Source: Mycobacterium sp. MS1601
GTDB taxonomy: Bacteria > Actinomycetota > Actinomycetes > Mycobacteriales > Mycobacteriaceae
DNA length: 64,000 nucleotides
Assembly: GCF_001984215.1 (NCBI RefSeq)
Contig: NZ_CP019420.1
Location: 1-64,000, forward strand
Direction: 5' to 3'
The notes under the pieces are model-generated. The model worked only from the letters and a program-made list of their open reading frames with translations, ran no database searches and had not been told where the DNA came from. Of the stretch, positions 1-10,097 are shown piece by piece. Position 1 is the stretch's first letter. Every line of letters begins with the position of its first letter. Position numbers and translations under genes: made by a program.

Positions 1-212
1 GCGCCCGACTGCTCGAGATCGCCGCGCTTGCGGGTACCCGGGTGATCTGCAGTCAGGGCAAGGTCATTCCCCACCTGATCGACTGGTGGTGCGAACGTGA
101 CGGCGTCCGGCCCGACAAGTCACGCAACCGCAAGGGCAGCACCTGGGTGCTGTCACTGGCGGACGGCCGGTTGGTGGCCGCCGATCACATCGGCAGCCCG
201 CTGGCGGACTGA
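1..212 (+). CDS. mutT1: MutT1 C-terminal end (partial)
   Basis: The reading frame that begins at base 3 is open from the window edge to a TGA at 210-212 and encodes about 69 residues ending [22 protein letters not shown]. The position immediately before a convergent hupB, and the style of the C-terminus, match mycobacterial MutT1. That is a two-domain enzyme with an N-terminal Nudix domain that hydrolyses 8-oxo-(d)GTP and diadenosine polyphosphates and a C-terminal histidine-phosphatase-like domain. Only the last part of the phosphatase domain is inside the window, so no catalytic residue can be checked. The assignment leans on synteny with the ppk-mutT1-hupB order. Confidence 0.7.
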   Translation, partial: ARLLEIAALAGTRVICSQGKVIPHLIDWWCERDGVRPDKSRNRKGSTWVLSLADGRLVAADHIGSPLAD

Positions 213-228
213 ACCCACACGCACGAAG

Positions 229-259
229 ACGCCGCGGGGGTCACTGCCACCCGCGGCGT
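229..259. terminator. Hairpin between convergent mutT1 and hupB
   Basis: A perfect 10-bp inverted repeat (ACGCCGCGGG at 229-238, its complement at 250-259) with an 11-base loop lies between the two convergent stop codons. There is no U-run in either direction, which is common for mycobacterial terminators. By position it can serve both genes. Confidence 0.6.
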
Positions 260-276
260 ATCCGATTGTGCTTGTC

Positions 277-999
277 CTACTTGCGACCGCGCTTGACGGG
301 CGCCTTCTTGGCCGGAGCCTTCTTGGCCGGAGCCTTGGTGGCCGGAGCCTTCTTGGCGGCGACGGCCTTCTTGGCCGGTGCAGCCTTGGTGGCCGGAGCC
401 TTCTTGGCGGGAGCCTTGGTGGCCGGAGCCTTCTTGGCGACCGTCTTCTTGGCCGGTGCAGCCTTGGTGGCCGGAGCCTTCTTGGCGACCGTCTTCTTCG
501 CCGGTGCGGCCTTGGTGGCGGCGACCTTCTTGGCCGGTGCAGCCTTGGTGGCCGGAGCCTTCTTGGCCGGTGCGGCCTTGGTGGCGGCGACCTTCTTGGC
601 GGGAGCCTTGGTGGCCACCTTCTTGGCCGGAGCCTTGGTGGCGGCCTTCTTGGCGGCACCGCGCTTGGCCGGCGCGGCGACCACGCCACGCTTGACGGCG
701 GGGCCGTCGGCCGGGAGACGCTGTGCGCCAGACACAACCGCCTTGAACTGCGCACCCGGGCGGAACGCGGGGACGGAGGTGGGCTTCACCTTCACCGTCT
801 CTCCGGTACGCGGGTTACGCGCGACACGGGCGGCGCGCTTGCGCTGCTCGAAAACACCGAAGCCTGTGATGGTGACGCTGTCGCCCTTGTGCACCGCGCG
901 CACAATGGTGTCGACAACATGCTCGACGGCGGCCGTGGCCTGCCGACGGTCCGAGCCCAGTTTCTCCGTGAGTACGTCGATGAGCTCTGCTTTGTTCAT
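277..999 (-). CDS. hupB: Histone-like DNA-binding protein HupB (HU/Hlp)
   Basis: Nucleoid-associated protein of 240 aa. Residues 1 to about 94 form a complete HU/IHF domain ([10 protein letters not shown] start, [24 protein letters not shown]-binding arm). From about residue 100 to the end the protein is a basic histone-H1-like tail made of [11 protein letters not shown] and KAAPAKK repeats. In mycobacteria this protein compacts DNA, binds iron and is found on the surface as a laminin-binding adhesin; those roles are family knowledge. The start is the ATG at 999, preceded by a GGAGG ribosome site at 1007-1011. The tail is a little longer than in M. tuberculosis HupB as I remember it. The gene is monocistronic, convergent with mutT1. 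Confidence 0.98.
   Translation of the reverse strand: MNKAELIDVLTEKLGSDRRQATAAVEHVVDTIVRAVHKGDSVTITGFGVFEQRKRAARVARNPRTGETVKVKPTSVPAFRPGAQFKAVVSGAQRLPADGPAVKRGVVAAPAKRGAAKKAATKAPAKKVATKAPAKKVAATKAAPAKKAPATKAAPAKKVAATKAAPAKKTVAKKAPATKAAPAKKTVAKKAPATKAPAKKAPATKAAPAKKAVAAKKAPATKAPAKKAPAKKAPVKRGRK
280..669 (-). repeat. Lys/Ala/Pro repeat tail of hupB
   Basis: Degenerate in-frame repeats encode alternating [11 protein letters not shown] and APATKA units. On the plus strand they read as recurring cttggtggccggagcctt-like blocks. They belong to the coding sequence. Such tracts are prone to copy-number change by slippage, so tail length may differ between strains. Confidence 0.9.
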
Positions 1000-1034
1000 G
1001 CAAAATCCTCCGAAGCCAGTGGTCCTGTCTGAAC

Positions 1035-1063
1035 CGACTAGAGGACACGGTAAACCCTGTCAA
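1035..1063 (-). promoter_or_regulatory. hupB promoter
   Basis: On the minus strand a consensus -35 box TTGACA (1058-1063) is followed by a 17-base spacer and TAGTCG (1035-1040) as a plausible -10. This places the start of transcription about 30 bases before the hupB ATG. The perfect -35 and the correct spacing suit a very highly expressed nucleoid protein. The -10 is only a partial match to TANNNT. Confidence 0.6.
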
Positions 1064-1189
1064 GGCTGATTTCCAAGAGCCACGCGCAATTTCAGGCCAC
1101 GCAAAGTGAATTTTCGGCAATCAGCTTGACTCCCTTAGGGGGTCAATCCATCATTTCGGCCCGGATCACAACCGCGTCCGAACCCCCAG

Positions 1190-1213
1190 GGGCGCCCCGA
1201 ATTCGGGGCGCCC
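1190..1213. terminator. leuCD terminator, perfect palindrome
   Basis: A 24-base perfectly self-complementary sequence with 10-bp GC arms (GGGCGCCCCG) and an AATT centre sits 7 bases beyond the leuD stop codon. It can form a very stable hairpin with no U-tract, the usual mycobacterial type. It separates the leuCD operon from the hupB promoter. Confidence 0.75.
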
Positions 1214-1219
1214 GGGTCC

Positions 1220-1816
1220 TCAGAAAGCGGGCAACGTGCGGGGTTTCCACTCCGGGCGAGACGCCTCGAATTTTTCGATTGAATCGAGTTTCCGCAGCGT
1301 AAGGCCTATATCGTCGAGTCCCTCGAGCAGTCGCCACGCGGTGTAATCGTCAATATTGAACGGCACCACCACGTCTGCGGCAGTGATATTCCGATCTTGA
1401 AGATTCACAGTGATTTCCATGCCGGGGTTCTGCTCGATCAGCTTCCAGAGCAGTTCCACATCATCTTGTGTGACTTCCGCCGCTAACAGCCCCGCCTTGC
1501 CGGCATTGCCCCGGAAAATGTCGGCGAACCGCGGCGAGATGACCACCCGGAAGCCGTAGTCCATCAGCGCCCACACCGCGTGCTCGCGGGATGAGCCCGT
1601 CCCGAAATCGGGACCCGCTACCAAAACCGAGCCTTTGTCGAAAGGGCTGAGGTTGAGGATGAAACTCGGATCATTACGCCAGGCGGCGAACAAACCATCC
1701 TCGAAACCCGTTCTGGTTACCCGCTTCAGGTAGACGGCCGGAATGATCTGGTCGGTGTCCACATTGGACCGGCGCAGCGGAACGCCGATGCCGGTGTGGG
1801 TCTGGAAAGCATCCAT
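1220..1816 (-). CDS. leuD: 3-isopropylmalate dehydratase small subunit LeuD
   Basis: Small subunit (198 aa) of isopropylmalate isomerase, which converts 2-isopropylmalate to 3-isopropylmalate in leucine synthesis together with LeuC. The protein is a complete aconitase swivel domain, with the hallmark sequence [20 protein letters not shown] near residues 69-88 and the N-terminal [17 protein letters not shown] motif that contributes to the active site. Length is normal for the family. It follows leuC after 42 bases in the same direction and ends just before a strong hairpin, so leuCD is a two-gene operon. Confidence 0.98.
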   Translation of the reverse strand: MDAFQTHTGIGVPLRRSNVDTDQIIPAVYLKRVTRTGFEDGLFAAWRNDPSFILNLSPFDKGSVLVAGPDFGTGSSREHAVWALMDYGFRVVISPRFADIFRGNAGKAGLLAAEVTQDDVELLWKLIEQNPGMEITVNLQDRNITAADVVVPFNIDDYTAWRLLEGLDDIGLTLRKLDSIEKFEASRPEWKPRTLPAF

Positions 1817-1858
1817 CGGATTCTCTTCTCTGGGAGCTGGGGAGGTCTTGGGAGGAAA

Positions 1859-3280
<1,422 letters not shown>

Positions 3281-3355
3281 CACATCTCGATTCATCTGGT
3301 TCCACCCGCACGAGACTGGGAAACCCTGGGCTGGTTATCTCAACATGCGGGACGC

Positions 3356-3368
3356 TAGTATCTCTCTG
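3356..3368 (+). promoter_or_regulatory. -10 box of the IclR gene; apparently leaderless
   Basis: TAGTAT (3356-3361) matches the mycobacterial TANNNT -10 consensus and lies six bases before the GTG start codon at 3368. Transcription would therefore begin at the start codon itself. No ribosome-binding site is seen, consistent with a leaderless mRNA. Confidence 0.55.
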
Positions 3369-4069
3369 TGAGACAGGATAGCGGTATCGGGGTTCTCGAC
3401 AAAGCGGTGGGAGTACTGCATGCAGTCGCCGAGTCTCCCTGCGGCCTAGCGGATCTGTGCGAGCGCACCGGCTTGCCGCGAGCCACTGCACACCGACTGG
3501 CCTCAGGCCTGGAGACTCACCGACTACTCGCGCGCGACGCCGACGGCCGCTGGCTGCTCGGCCCGGCCATCAGTGAGCTCTCGGCTCATGTCAACGATCC
3601 CCTGCTGTCGGCAGGCGCCGCGGTGCTTCCCCGGCTTCGGGAGATCACCGGCGAGAGCGTCCAGCTGTACCGCCGTGACGGCACCAACCGGATCTGCGTC
3701 GCCGCCCTGGAACCGCCTGCCGGACTGAGGGATACGGTGCCCGTTGGTACCCGCCTGCCGATGACCGCCGGATCGGGAGCCAAGGTGTTACTGGCCTATG
3801 CCGACCCAGCCACCCAACAGGCGGTGCTGCCGTCGGCGATGTTCACCGACCGCACACTGGCCGAGGTCCGCAAACGGGGCTGGGCGCAGAGCGCGGCCGA
3901 ACGCGAGGCCGGGGTGGCCAGCGTCTCGGCTCCGGTGCGCGACGCCCGAGGCGCTGTGATCGCAGCGGTGTCGGTGTCAGGACCCATCGACCGGATGGGA
4001 CGCCGTCCCGGCGCCCGCTGGGCGGCCGACCTGCTGGCGGCATCGGAGGCCTTGACCCGCAGGCTGTGA
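3368..4069 (+). CDS. IclR-family regulator (LtbR/NdgR-like)
   Basis: Transcription factor of 233 aa. An N-terminal winged helix (about residues 1-70, with CERTGLPRATAHRLASGLE as the recognition region) is followed by an IclR effector-binding domain ending with the typical APVRDARGAVIAAVSVSGP segment. It is divergent from leuCD. Orthologues of this gene (Rv2989 in M. tuberculosis, LtbR in Corynebacterium, NdgR in Streptomyces) control leucine and related biosynthetic genes, so regulation of leuCD is the leading inference. The start is GTG at 3368. Confidence 0.9.
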   Translation: MRQDSGIGVLDKAVGVLHAVAESPCGLADLCERTGLPRATAHRLASGLETHRLLARDADGRWLLGPAISELSAHVNDPLLSAGAAVLPRLREITGESVQLYRRDGTNRICVAALEPPAGLRDTVPVGTRLPMTAGSGAKVLLAYADPATQQAVLPSAMFTDRTLAEVRKRGWAQSAAEREAGVASVSAPVRDARGAVIAAVSVSGPIDRMGRRPGARWAADLLAASEALTRRL

Positions 4070-4104
4070 GACAGCCGTCAAAAGTGGTCTGCGACACTCA
4101 CAGG

Positions 4105-4605
4105 ATGGGAACCAACCAGCGCTCACAGATCACGATGTCCCCCGACGAAATCACCGAATTTGTCGTCACCAGCCGCACCGGAACACTGGGCACCATCGGA
4201 GCCGACGGCCAGCCCCACCTGGTGGCCATGTGGTACGGCGTGCTCGACGGTGAGATCTGGCTGGAGACCAAGGTCAAGTCACAGAAGTCGGTGAACCTGT
4301 TGCGAGACGCGCGGTTCACCTTCCTCATCGAGGACGGCGACACCTACGACAGCCTGCGCGGAGTCTCGTTCGAGGGACGAGCCGAGATCATCGACGATCC
4401 GGAGACGTGTTTCCGGGTGGGCGTCAGCGTCTGGGAGCGCTACACGGGCCCGTATTCCGAGGACATGAGGGCGGGCGTCGAGATGATGATGAACAAGCGT
4501 GTGGCGGTCCGCCTGGTGAGCACACGCACCCGCTCCTGGGATCACCGCAAGTTGGGGCTTCCGCAGATGCCACTGTCGGGGTCGACCGCACCCGGTGGGC
4601 AATAG
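4105..4605 (+). CDS. Pyridoxamine-phosphate-oxidase-fold (FMN/F420-binding) protein
   Basis: A 166-aa split-barrel protein of the PNPOx-like superfamily, orthologous to Rv2991. The fold signature RTGTLGTIGADGQPHLVAMWY lies near residues 20-40 and KSQKSVNLLRDARFTFLIEDG follows. Members bind FMN or F420 and several are F420H2-dependent reductases; substrate is unknown here. The start at 4105 (MGTNQRSQIT) was chosen because the upstream in-frame extension overlaps the regulator gene and has no homologue that I know. Confidence 0.85.
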   Translation: MGTNQRSQITMSPDEITEFVVTSRTGTLGTIGADGQPHLVAMWYGVLDGEIWLETKVKSQKSVNLLRDARFTFLIEDGDTYDSLRGVSFEGRAEIIDDPETCFRVGVSVWERYTGPYSEDMRAGVEMMMNKRVAVRLVSTRTRSWDHRKLGLPQMPLSGSTAPGGQ

Positions 4606-4620
4606 GAGGCTGGATTGGAC

Positions 4621-4696
4621 TGGTAGCCCCGATGGGATTCGAACCCACGCTACCGCCGTGAGAGGGCGGCGTCCTAGGCCGCTAGACGACGGGGCC
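4621..4696 (-). tRNA. tRNA-Glu (anticodon CTC)
   Basis: The minus strand folds as a complete tRNA. The acceptor is GGCCCCG with CGGGGCT, the anticodon stem CCGCC/GGCGG closes a CTCTCAC loop (anticodon CTC), the T-arm loop is GTTCGAATC, and a genomically encoded CCA is at 4621-4623. It lies 99 bases from tRNA-Gln and near gltX, as in other mycobacteria. Confidence 0.95.
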
Positions 4697-4794
4697 AGAA
4701 CCAATCCGTGTGGTTCACCGCCGCGTTACTGGCGGGTGAACCGGAGAGCCAGCATAGCTCAGCGCCGTGCGCTGACCTAATCGAACAACTCTCG

Positions 4795-4866
4795 CTGGGG
4801 TACCAGGACTCGAACCTAGAATGAGGGAATCAGAATCCCTAGTGTTGCCAATTACACCATACCCCA
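4795..4866 (-). tRNA. tRNA-Gln (anticodon CTG)
   Basis: The minus strand gives a 72-base tRNA with acceptor TGGGGTA/TACCCCA, anticodon stem AGGGA/TCCCT around TTCTGAT (anticodon CTG) and T-loop GTTCGAGTC. Unlike the neighbouring tRNA-Glu no CCA is encoded (CGA follows the discriminator), so CCA must be added after transcription. U1-A72 is typical of glutamine tRNAs recognised by GatCAB. Confidence 0.95.
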
Positions 4867-5001
4867 ATACGACTCAAAACAGCTGGTCAGCGCCATTTTC
4901 CGCGATGTTCGCGCGGGGCGGGGGCGCCGTGCCGGCTGTGGTGGGCCGACGAAGAGACTACCAAAGATTTCAGGCGGGATTTACCAGCCCCACCCAACAC
5001 C

Positions 5002-6462
5002 TCATCCCGCTTCACCCCTGGGCGCGTCCCGCAACCGCGCCAGGCTGCGATCACGCCCCAGCAGCTGCAGGGATTCGAACAGCGGCGGACTGACCGACGA
5101 CCCGGTGGCCGCCACCCTGATGGGGCCGAACGCTTTTCTGGGCTTGAGCTCGAGACCGTCGATCAGCGACGACTTCAACGCGGTCTCGATGTTCTCGGTG
5201 GTCCAGTCGGTCACCGCGTCCAGGGCACCCACCGCGGCATCGAGCACCGGCGCCGCACCCACACCCAGTTCCTTGGCTGCCGCTTTCGGATCCAGGGCAT
5301 AACTGCCGTCGTCGAGGAACTTCAACAACCCCCAGGCGTCGCTGAGCACCACGATGCGGGTCTGCACCAACGCCGCCGCCTCGGCGAAGCCTGCGGCGTC
5401 CAGTCCGGTGTCGTGGCCGTGTGCGGCGAAGAAGTCACCCAGCCGGGCCGCGAAGTCCTCCGCAGACAGTTTCCGGATGTGTTCGGCGTTGATGGCATCG
5501 GCCTTCTTCTGGTCGAAGCGCGCCGGGTTCGAATTGACGTTGCGGACGTCGAAGGCGGCCACCATCTCGTCGAGGCTGAACACGTCGTGGTCGTCGGCGA
5601 TACCCCAGCCCAGCAGGGCCAGATAGTTCAGCAGTCCCTCGGGGATGAATCCGCGGTCTCGGTGCAGGAAAAGGTTGGACTGCGGGTCCCGCTTGGAGAG
5701 CTTCTTGTTGCCGTCCCCGAGAACACTTGGCAGATGCGCGAACTCGGGCACCCGGTCGGCCACCCCGATCCGGATGAGAGCCTGGTACAGCGCGATCTGC
5801 CGCGGAGTGGACGGCAGGATGTCCTCGCCACGCAACACATGGGTGATCTTCATCAAGGCGTCGTCCACCGGGTTGACCAAGGTGTACAACGGATCCCCGC
5901 TGCCGCGGGTGATCGCGAAGTCCGGGACCGAGCCGGCGGCAAAGGTTGTCGGGCCGCGTACCAGGTCATCCCAGGAGAGGTCCTCGTCCGGCATCCGCAG
6001 TCGCAGGACAGGACTGCGCCCCGCCGCACGGAACTCCGCGCGCTGGGCGTCGGTCAGATCGCGGTCGTAGTTGTCGTAGCCCAGTTTGGGGTTGCGGCCC
6101 GCTGCAAGGTGCCGAGCCTCGACCTCCTCGGGGGTGGAGAACGCCTCGTAGACCTCGCCCGCCTCTACCAGTCTGGCCACCACATCGCGGTAGATCTCGC
6201 CGCGCTGCGACTGCCGATACGGCGCATGGGGACCGCCGATTTCGGGGCCCTCGTCCCAGTCCAGTCCGAGCCACCGCAGGGCATCGAGGATGGCGGCGTA
6301 ACTTTCGGCACTGTCGCGAGCGGCGTCGGTGTCCTCGATCCGGAAGACGAAGTCTCCACCGGTGTGTCGCGCGTACGCCCAGTTGAACAGTGCGGTGCGG
6401 ACCAGGCCGACGTGCGGGGTCCCCGTCGGGGACGGGCAGAACCGAACTCGAACTTTGGTCAT
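5002..6462 (-). CDS. gltX: Glutamyl-tRNA synthetase
   Basis: Class Ib aminoacyl-tRNA synthetase of 486 aa. The HIGH-type motif is [11 protein letters not shown] (residues 10-20) and the KMSKS-type loop is KKLSKRD (253-259). Actinobacteria lack GlnRS, so this enzyme is expected to charge both tRNA-Glu and tRNA-Gln, leaving Glu-tRNA(Gln) for GatCAB, which is encoded at 25-29 kb. The ATG at 6462 overlaps the stop of the upstream hydrolase by one base (TAATG), indicating translational coupling. Confidence 0.98.
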   Translation of the reverse strand: MTKVRVRFCPSPTGTPHVGLVRTALFNWAYARHTGGDFVFRIEDTDAARDSAESYAAILDALRWLGLDWDEGPEIGGPHAPYRQSQRGEIYRDVVARLVEAGEVYEAFSTPEEVEARHLAAGRNPKLGYDNYDRDLTDAQRAEFRAAGRSPVLRLRMPDEDLSWDDLVRGPTTFAAGSVPDFAITRGSGDPLYTLVNPVDDALMKITHVLRGEDILPSTPRQIALYQALIRIGVADRVPEFAHLPSVLGDGNKKLSKRDPQSNLFLHRDRGFIPEGLLNYLALLGWGIADDHDVFSLDEMVAAFDVRNVNSNPARFDQKKADAINAEHIRKLSAEDFAARLGDFFAAHGHDTGLDAAGFAEAAALVQTRIVVLSDAWGLLKFLDDGSYALDPKAAAKELGVGAAPVLDAAVGALDAVTDWTTENIETALKSSLIDGLELKPRKAFGPIRVAATGSSVSPPLFESLQLLGRDRSLARLRDAPRGEAG

Positions 6463-7268
6463 TATTTGCCTTTGCGTACAACGGGATTGGACAGGGTTCC
6501 GATGCCCTGGACGGTGATGTTCACGGTGTCGCCGTTCTCGATCGGCCCCACACCTTCTGGCGTGCCGGTCAGAATCAGATCGCCCGGTAGCAGCGTCATC
6601 ACCGCCGACACCCATTCCACGATGGCGCCGACGTCGTGGAGCATCAGCGACGTCCGGCTGCGCTGACGCACCTCACTGACCCCGGACCTGACCACGGAAG
6701 TCTCCAGTTGGAGATCCGACGGATCGAGGTCGGTGACGATCCACGGACCCACCGGACAAAACGTGTCGTGACTCTTGGCCCGCGTCCACTGCCCATCCTG
6801 CTGCTGCTGATCCCGCGCCGACACGTCGTTGGCGATGGTGTAGCCGAGGATGTTCTCGGCCGCCCTGGCGGCAGGCACGTCCTTGCAGGGTCTGCCGATC
6901 ACGATGGCCAGCTCACCCTCGTGGTGCACGGGAAAAGCGTCGGCGGGCAGCATGATCGGCGCATTCGGACCGACGATCGAAGTATTGGGCTTGAGGAAGA
7001 TCACTGGATCCTCGGGCGCCTCGCCACCCATCTCCTCGGCGTGGGCGGCGTAGTTCTTGCCCATCGCCACCACCTTGCTCGCCAAGATGGGCGCCAGCAG
7101 GCGGACATCGGCCAGCGGCCAACTCCGGCCCGTGAAAGTCGGCGTACCGAAGGGGTGCTCGGCGATCTCTCGCACCACCGCATCTCCTGGTGACGAGCCG
7201 TCTCCGACGTCTCCCTCGATGCTGACAAAGGCAACCCCATCGGGGCTGGCAATCCGACCCAAGCGCAT
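6462..7268 (-). CDS. Fumarylacetoacetate-hydrolase-family protein
   Basis: A 268-aa member of the FAH superfamily, orthologous to Rv2993c. The C-terminal domain shows the metal-binding [14 protein letters not shown] segment and [12 protein letters not shown], and the catalytic-region sequence [15 protein letters not shown]. Such enzymes cleave or decarboxylate acylpyruvate-type C-C bonds (for example 5-oxopent-3-ene-1,2,5-tricarboxylate decarboxylase or acylpyruvase). The substrate is not predictable from sequence. It is the first gene of a coupled pair with gltX, a conserved but functionally unexplained linkage. Confidence 0.9.
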   Translation of the reverse strand: MRLGRIASPDGVAFVSIEGDVGDGSSPGDAVVREIAEHPFGTPTFTGRSWPLADVRLLAPILASKVVAMGKNYAAHAEEMGGEAPEDPVIFLKPNTSIVGPNAPIMLPADAFPVHHEGELAIVIGRPCKDVPAARAAENILGYTIANDVSARDQQQQDGQWTRAKSHDTFCPVGPWIVTDLDPSDLQLETSVVRSGVSEVRQRSRTSLMLHDVGAIVEWVSAVMTLLPGDLILTGTPEGVGPIENGDTVNITVQGIGTLSNPVVRKGK

Positions 7269-7341
7269 GGCGCCAGCCTAGTGGTTCTCAAATACCGAGA
7301 CGCAAGTTCAGCATATTGAGACGTCGTGGCAGCATGGCGCC

Positions 7342-8547
7342 ATGCCCACGTACCCGATCAGTTCCGCACGCCGCTGGTCGATGCTGGTGATTGCACTGCT
7401 CTCCACGCTCTTTACCAATGTGTTCATCAACGGGGCCGCGTTCCTGATCCCCACGCTGCATTCCGACCGCGGGCTCGACCTCGCCGCCGCGGGACTGATG
7501 GCGTCGCTGCCCAGTTTCGGGATGGTCACCACGCTGATCGCCTGGGGCTACGCGGTGGACCGCTTGGGTGAGCGAATCGTGTTGACGGCAGGGGCCGCAC
7601 TGACTTCCGCCGCCGCGTTCGGCGCGGCGGCGATGGACTCGCTGCTGGCCATCGGTGTGCTGCTGTTTCTGGGCGGGATGGCCGCGGCGAGTTCGAATGC
7701 CGCCAGCGGCCGACTGGTGGTCGGTTGGTTCCCGCCACATCAGCGCGGGCTGGTGATGGGCATCCGACAGACGGCGGTGCCGCTGGGAGCCGGCTTGGGC
7801 GCCTTGGTGATTCCAGGTCTGGCCGCCGCCGACGGTATCACCGCTGCCCTGCTGTTTCCCGCGATCGTCTGCGCGGTCTCGGCGGTGATCTGTGGCATCG
7901 GAGTGCTGGATCCGCCGCGGCCGCCGCGGTCGGAGGCCCCGGCCGAGGACCTGAGCAATCCCTACCGCGGGTCCTCCACGTTGACCCGGATCCACCTGGT
8001 GTCGGTCCTACTCGTCATCCCTCAGGCCTTGGTGTGGACCTTCACACTGGTGTGGCTGATCGCCGACCGTGGCTGGTCACCCACGGCCGCAGGCCTGTTG
8101 GTGGGCGCGGCACAGTTGTTGGGCGCCAGTGCCAGGGTGGCAGCCGGCTACTGGTCGGACCGGGTGGGAGCACGGCTGCGGCCCATCCGCTCGATCTCGG
8201 TGGCCGCGGCCGTGACCATGGGACTGCTGGCGCTCACCGACTGGCTGGACACGCCGGTCAGCATCGGCTTCATGCTCCTGGCATCGGCGATCACGGTGTC
8301 CGACAACGGATTGGCCTTCACCGCGATCGCCGAGATCGCCGGACCGTTCTGGAGTGGTCGTGCACTGGGGACCCAGAACACCAGCCAACACCTCACCCAG
8401 GCGCTTTCGGCACCGCTGTTCGGCGGCCTCATCGGAATGGCCGGTTACCCGGCGGCATTCGCCGTCTGCGCGCTGTTCCCGCTGCTGGCGGCGCCCCTGG
8501 TTCCGGTGGATGCGGACCCGCTACGTCCGGCGCCCCCTGCCGGGTAA
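7342..8547 (+). CDS. MFS transporter
   Basis: Inner-membrane transporter of 401 aa with about twelve hydrophobic segments. The cytoplasmic loop 2-3 motif appears as GYAVDRLGERIVL, a variant of the MFS G-x3-D-R-x-G-R signature. The second half repeats it as AGYWSDRVGARL. It corresponds in position to Rv2994. Substrate is unknown. Its 3' end overlaps the convergent membrane-protein gene by 27 bases. Confidence 0.93.
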   Translation: MPTYPISSARRWSMLVIALLSTLFTNVFINGAAFLIPTLHSDRGLDLAAAGLMASLPSFGMVTTLIAWGYAVDRLGERIVLTAGAALTSAAAFGAAAMDSLLAIGVLLFLGGMAAASSNAASGRLVVGWFPPHQRGLVMGIRQTAVPLGAGLGALVIPGLAAADGITAALLFPAIVCAVSAVICGIGVLDPPRPPRSEAPAEDLSNPYRGSSTLTRIHLVSVLLVIPQALVWTFTLVWLIADRGWSPTAAGLLVGAAQLLGASARVAAGYWSDRVGARLRPIRSISVAAAVTMGLLALTDWLDTPVSIGFMLLASAITVSDNGLAFTAIAEIAGPFWSGRALGTQNTSQHLTQALSAPLFGGLIGMAGYPAAFAVCALFPLLAAPLVPVDADPLRPAPPAG

Positions 8548-9072
8548 CACCAGCAGCGCTGCAACCAGAAAGCACAACGCGCCCAGGAACGTTCCGAGAT
8601 CGGCGGCGGTGGCGTTCTCCGTCGACCCGGTGGTGAACACGAACGCACCCAGCGCCGACACACCGAACGCCACGCAGCCCGCCATGTTGACCCACGCCGC
8701 CAAACCCTCGCGCGAGAACACCGCCGTCAGTGCCACCAACCCGAGCCCCCCGCTGACCAGGAAGGCCACCGATCCTCCTGCGTCCGGCGCCCACACGAAC
8801 CGTCGCTCGGTGCTCACCGCCGTAGCCCACACCGCGGCACCGGTACTGACGTTGAACAGCAGGGTGCCGGCGAATTGAGTGGCCGCGCAGAACCATTCAG
8901 CTCGACGAGTGGAATTCGCGAGGGCCAGCTGCATCCAACCGGCGGTGGTGAAGAACCACGAACCCACGAAGCACAACACGTTGGCCGCCACCGCCGGCGG
9001 ACCCACGTCGGGAACCGTGGCCACGGCGAACAGCGTCGACCCGATGGCGAACAGCCAACACTGCCGAGGCAG
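8521..9072 (-). CDS. Polytopic membrane protein, YrhK-like; start codon unclear
   Basis: The frame downstream of leuB encodes about 183 residues with roughly six hydrophobic segments and the motifs GSWFFTTAGWMQLALA and QFAGTLLFNVSTGAAVW. These are reminiscent of YrhK-type or related uncharacterised actinobacterial membrane proteins. The function is unknown. The coding frame is open back through the end of leuB but has no ATG, GTG or TTG in the place where the first membrane segment begins. I give the CTG at 9072 as a nominal start. The first GTG is at 9024, inside the first hydrophobic stretch. The C-terminus overlaps the convergent MFS gene. Confidence 0.6.
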   Translation of the reverse strand: MPRQCWLFAIGSTLFAVATVPDVGPPAVAANVLCFVGSWFFTTAGWMQLALANSTRRAEWFCAATQFAGTLLFNVSTGAAVWATAVSTERRFVWAPDAGGSVAFLVSGGLGLVALTAVFSREGLAAWVNMAGCVAFGVSALGAFVFTTGSTENATAADLGTFLGALCFLVAALLVLPGRGRRT

Positions 9073-9086
9073 TGAAGCGAACCGCG

Positions 9087-10097
9087 CTACAACAGCCCCA
9101 CGATCCGCGCGCCGACCTCCGACGTCGAGAACTTCTGGCCGTCGAGTGTCGCCAGGTGCTTCTCCACGGCGCTGTCCACCCGGGCAGCGGCCTCGGTCTC
9201 GCCGACATGCGCCAGCAGCAATGCCACCGACATGATGGCGGCCGTGGGATCGGCGATGCCCTGGCCGGCGATGTCGGGCGCACTGCCGTGTACCGGCTCG
9301 AACATCGACGGGTTGGTGCGAGTGGCGTCGATGTTGCCGCTGGCGGCCAAACCGATGCCACCGGCGACCGCGGCGGCGATGTCGGTGATGATGTCGCCGA
9401 ACAGGTTGTCGGTGACGATCACGTCGAACCGGCCCGGGTCGGTCACCAGGTGGATGGTGGCGGCGTCGACGTGCTGATAGCCCACTTCGACATCCGGGAA
9501 CTCCTGCCCCACCTCGGTGACGATGCGTGACCACAGCTTGCCCGCGAAGGCCAACACGTTGGTCTTGTGCACCAGGGTCAGGTGCTTGCGACGGGCCTGC
9601 GCGCGCACGAACGCGTCGCGGACCACCCGCTCCACCCCGAAGGCGGTGTTGAGGCTGACTTCGGTGGCCACCTCGTGCGGAGTGCCGGCGCGGATGGCGC
9701 CGCCGGTGCCGGTGTAGGGCCCCTCGGTGCCTTCGCGCACCACCACGAAGTCGATGGACGGATCTCCGGCCAGCGGGCTGCTGACACCCGGGTACAGCTT
9801 CGACGGTCGCAGGTTGATGTGGTGATCGAGCTCGAACCGCATGCGCAGCAACAAGCCCCGCTCGAGCACCCCGCTGGGCACCGACGGGTCGCCGATGGCG
9901 CCGAGCAGGATCGCGTCGTGACCCTTGAGCTCGTCGATCAGGCCGTCCGGCATCACCTCGCCGGTGGCGTGGTAGCGCTTGGCGCCCAGGTCGTAGCTGG
10001 TCTTGTCGACACCGGGCAACACCGTGTCGAGGACCTTCACGGCTTCGTCGATGACCTCGGGGCCGATGCCGTCACCGGCAATCACTGCAAGTTTCAC
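9087..10097 (-). CDS. leuB: 3-isopropylmalate dehydrogenase
   Basis: NAD-dependent beta-decarboxylating dehydrogenase (336 aa) that converts 3-isopropylmalate to 2-oxoisocaproate in leucine synthesis. Family landmarks are the N-terminal GDGIGPEV, the substrate-binding [23 protein letters not shown] region (read in two parts), [20 protein letters not shown] with the metal-binding aspartates, and [20 protein letters not shown]. The ATG overlaps the serA stop by four bases (ATGA), so serA and leuB are translated as a coupled pair, as in M. tuberculosis. Confidence 0.98.
   Translation of the reverse strand: MKLAVIAGDGIGPEVIDEAVKVLDTVLPGVDKTSYDLGAKRYHATGEVMPDGLIDELKGHDAILLGAIGDPSVPSGVLERGLLLRMRFELDHHINLRPSKLYPGVSSPLAGDPSIDFVVVREGTEGPYTGTGGAIRAGTPHEVATEVSLNTAFGVERVVRDAFVRAQARRKHLTLVHKTNVLAFAGKLWSRIVTEVGQEFPDVEVGYQHVDAATIHLVTDPGRFDVIVTDNLFGDIITDIAAAVAGGIGLAASGNIDATRTNPSMFEPVHGSAPDIAGQGIADPTAAIMSVALLLAHVGETEAAARVDSAVEKHLATLDGQKFSTSEVGARIVGLL

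Noticed and set aside
300..660. CRISPR-like repeated blocks
   Set aside because: The repeats are short, in-frame and vary within the hupB coding tail; there are no constant repeats with unique spacers of equal length.
5413..6666. 417-codon plus-strand frame opposite gltX
   Set aside because: Antisense shadow; gltX on the minus strand has both class I signature motifs.
7288..7341. Operator made of TCTCAA...TTGAGA between the FAH-family hydrolase and MFS genes
   Set aside because: The arms are short and 31 bases apart with mismatches, which is not distinctive in this window.
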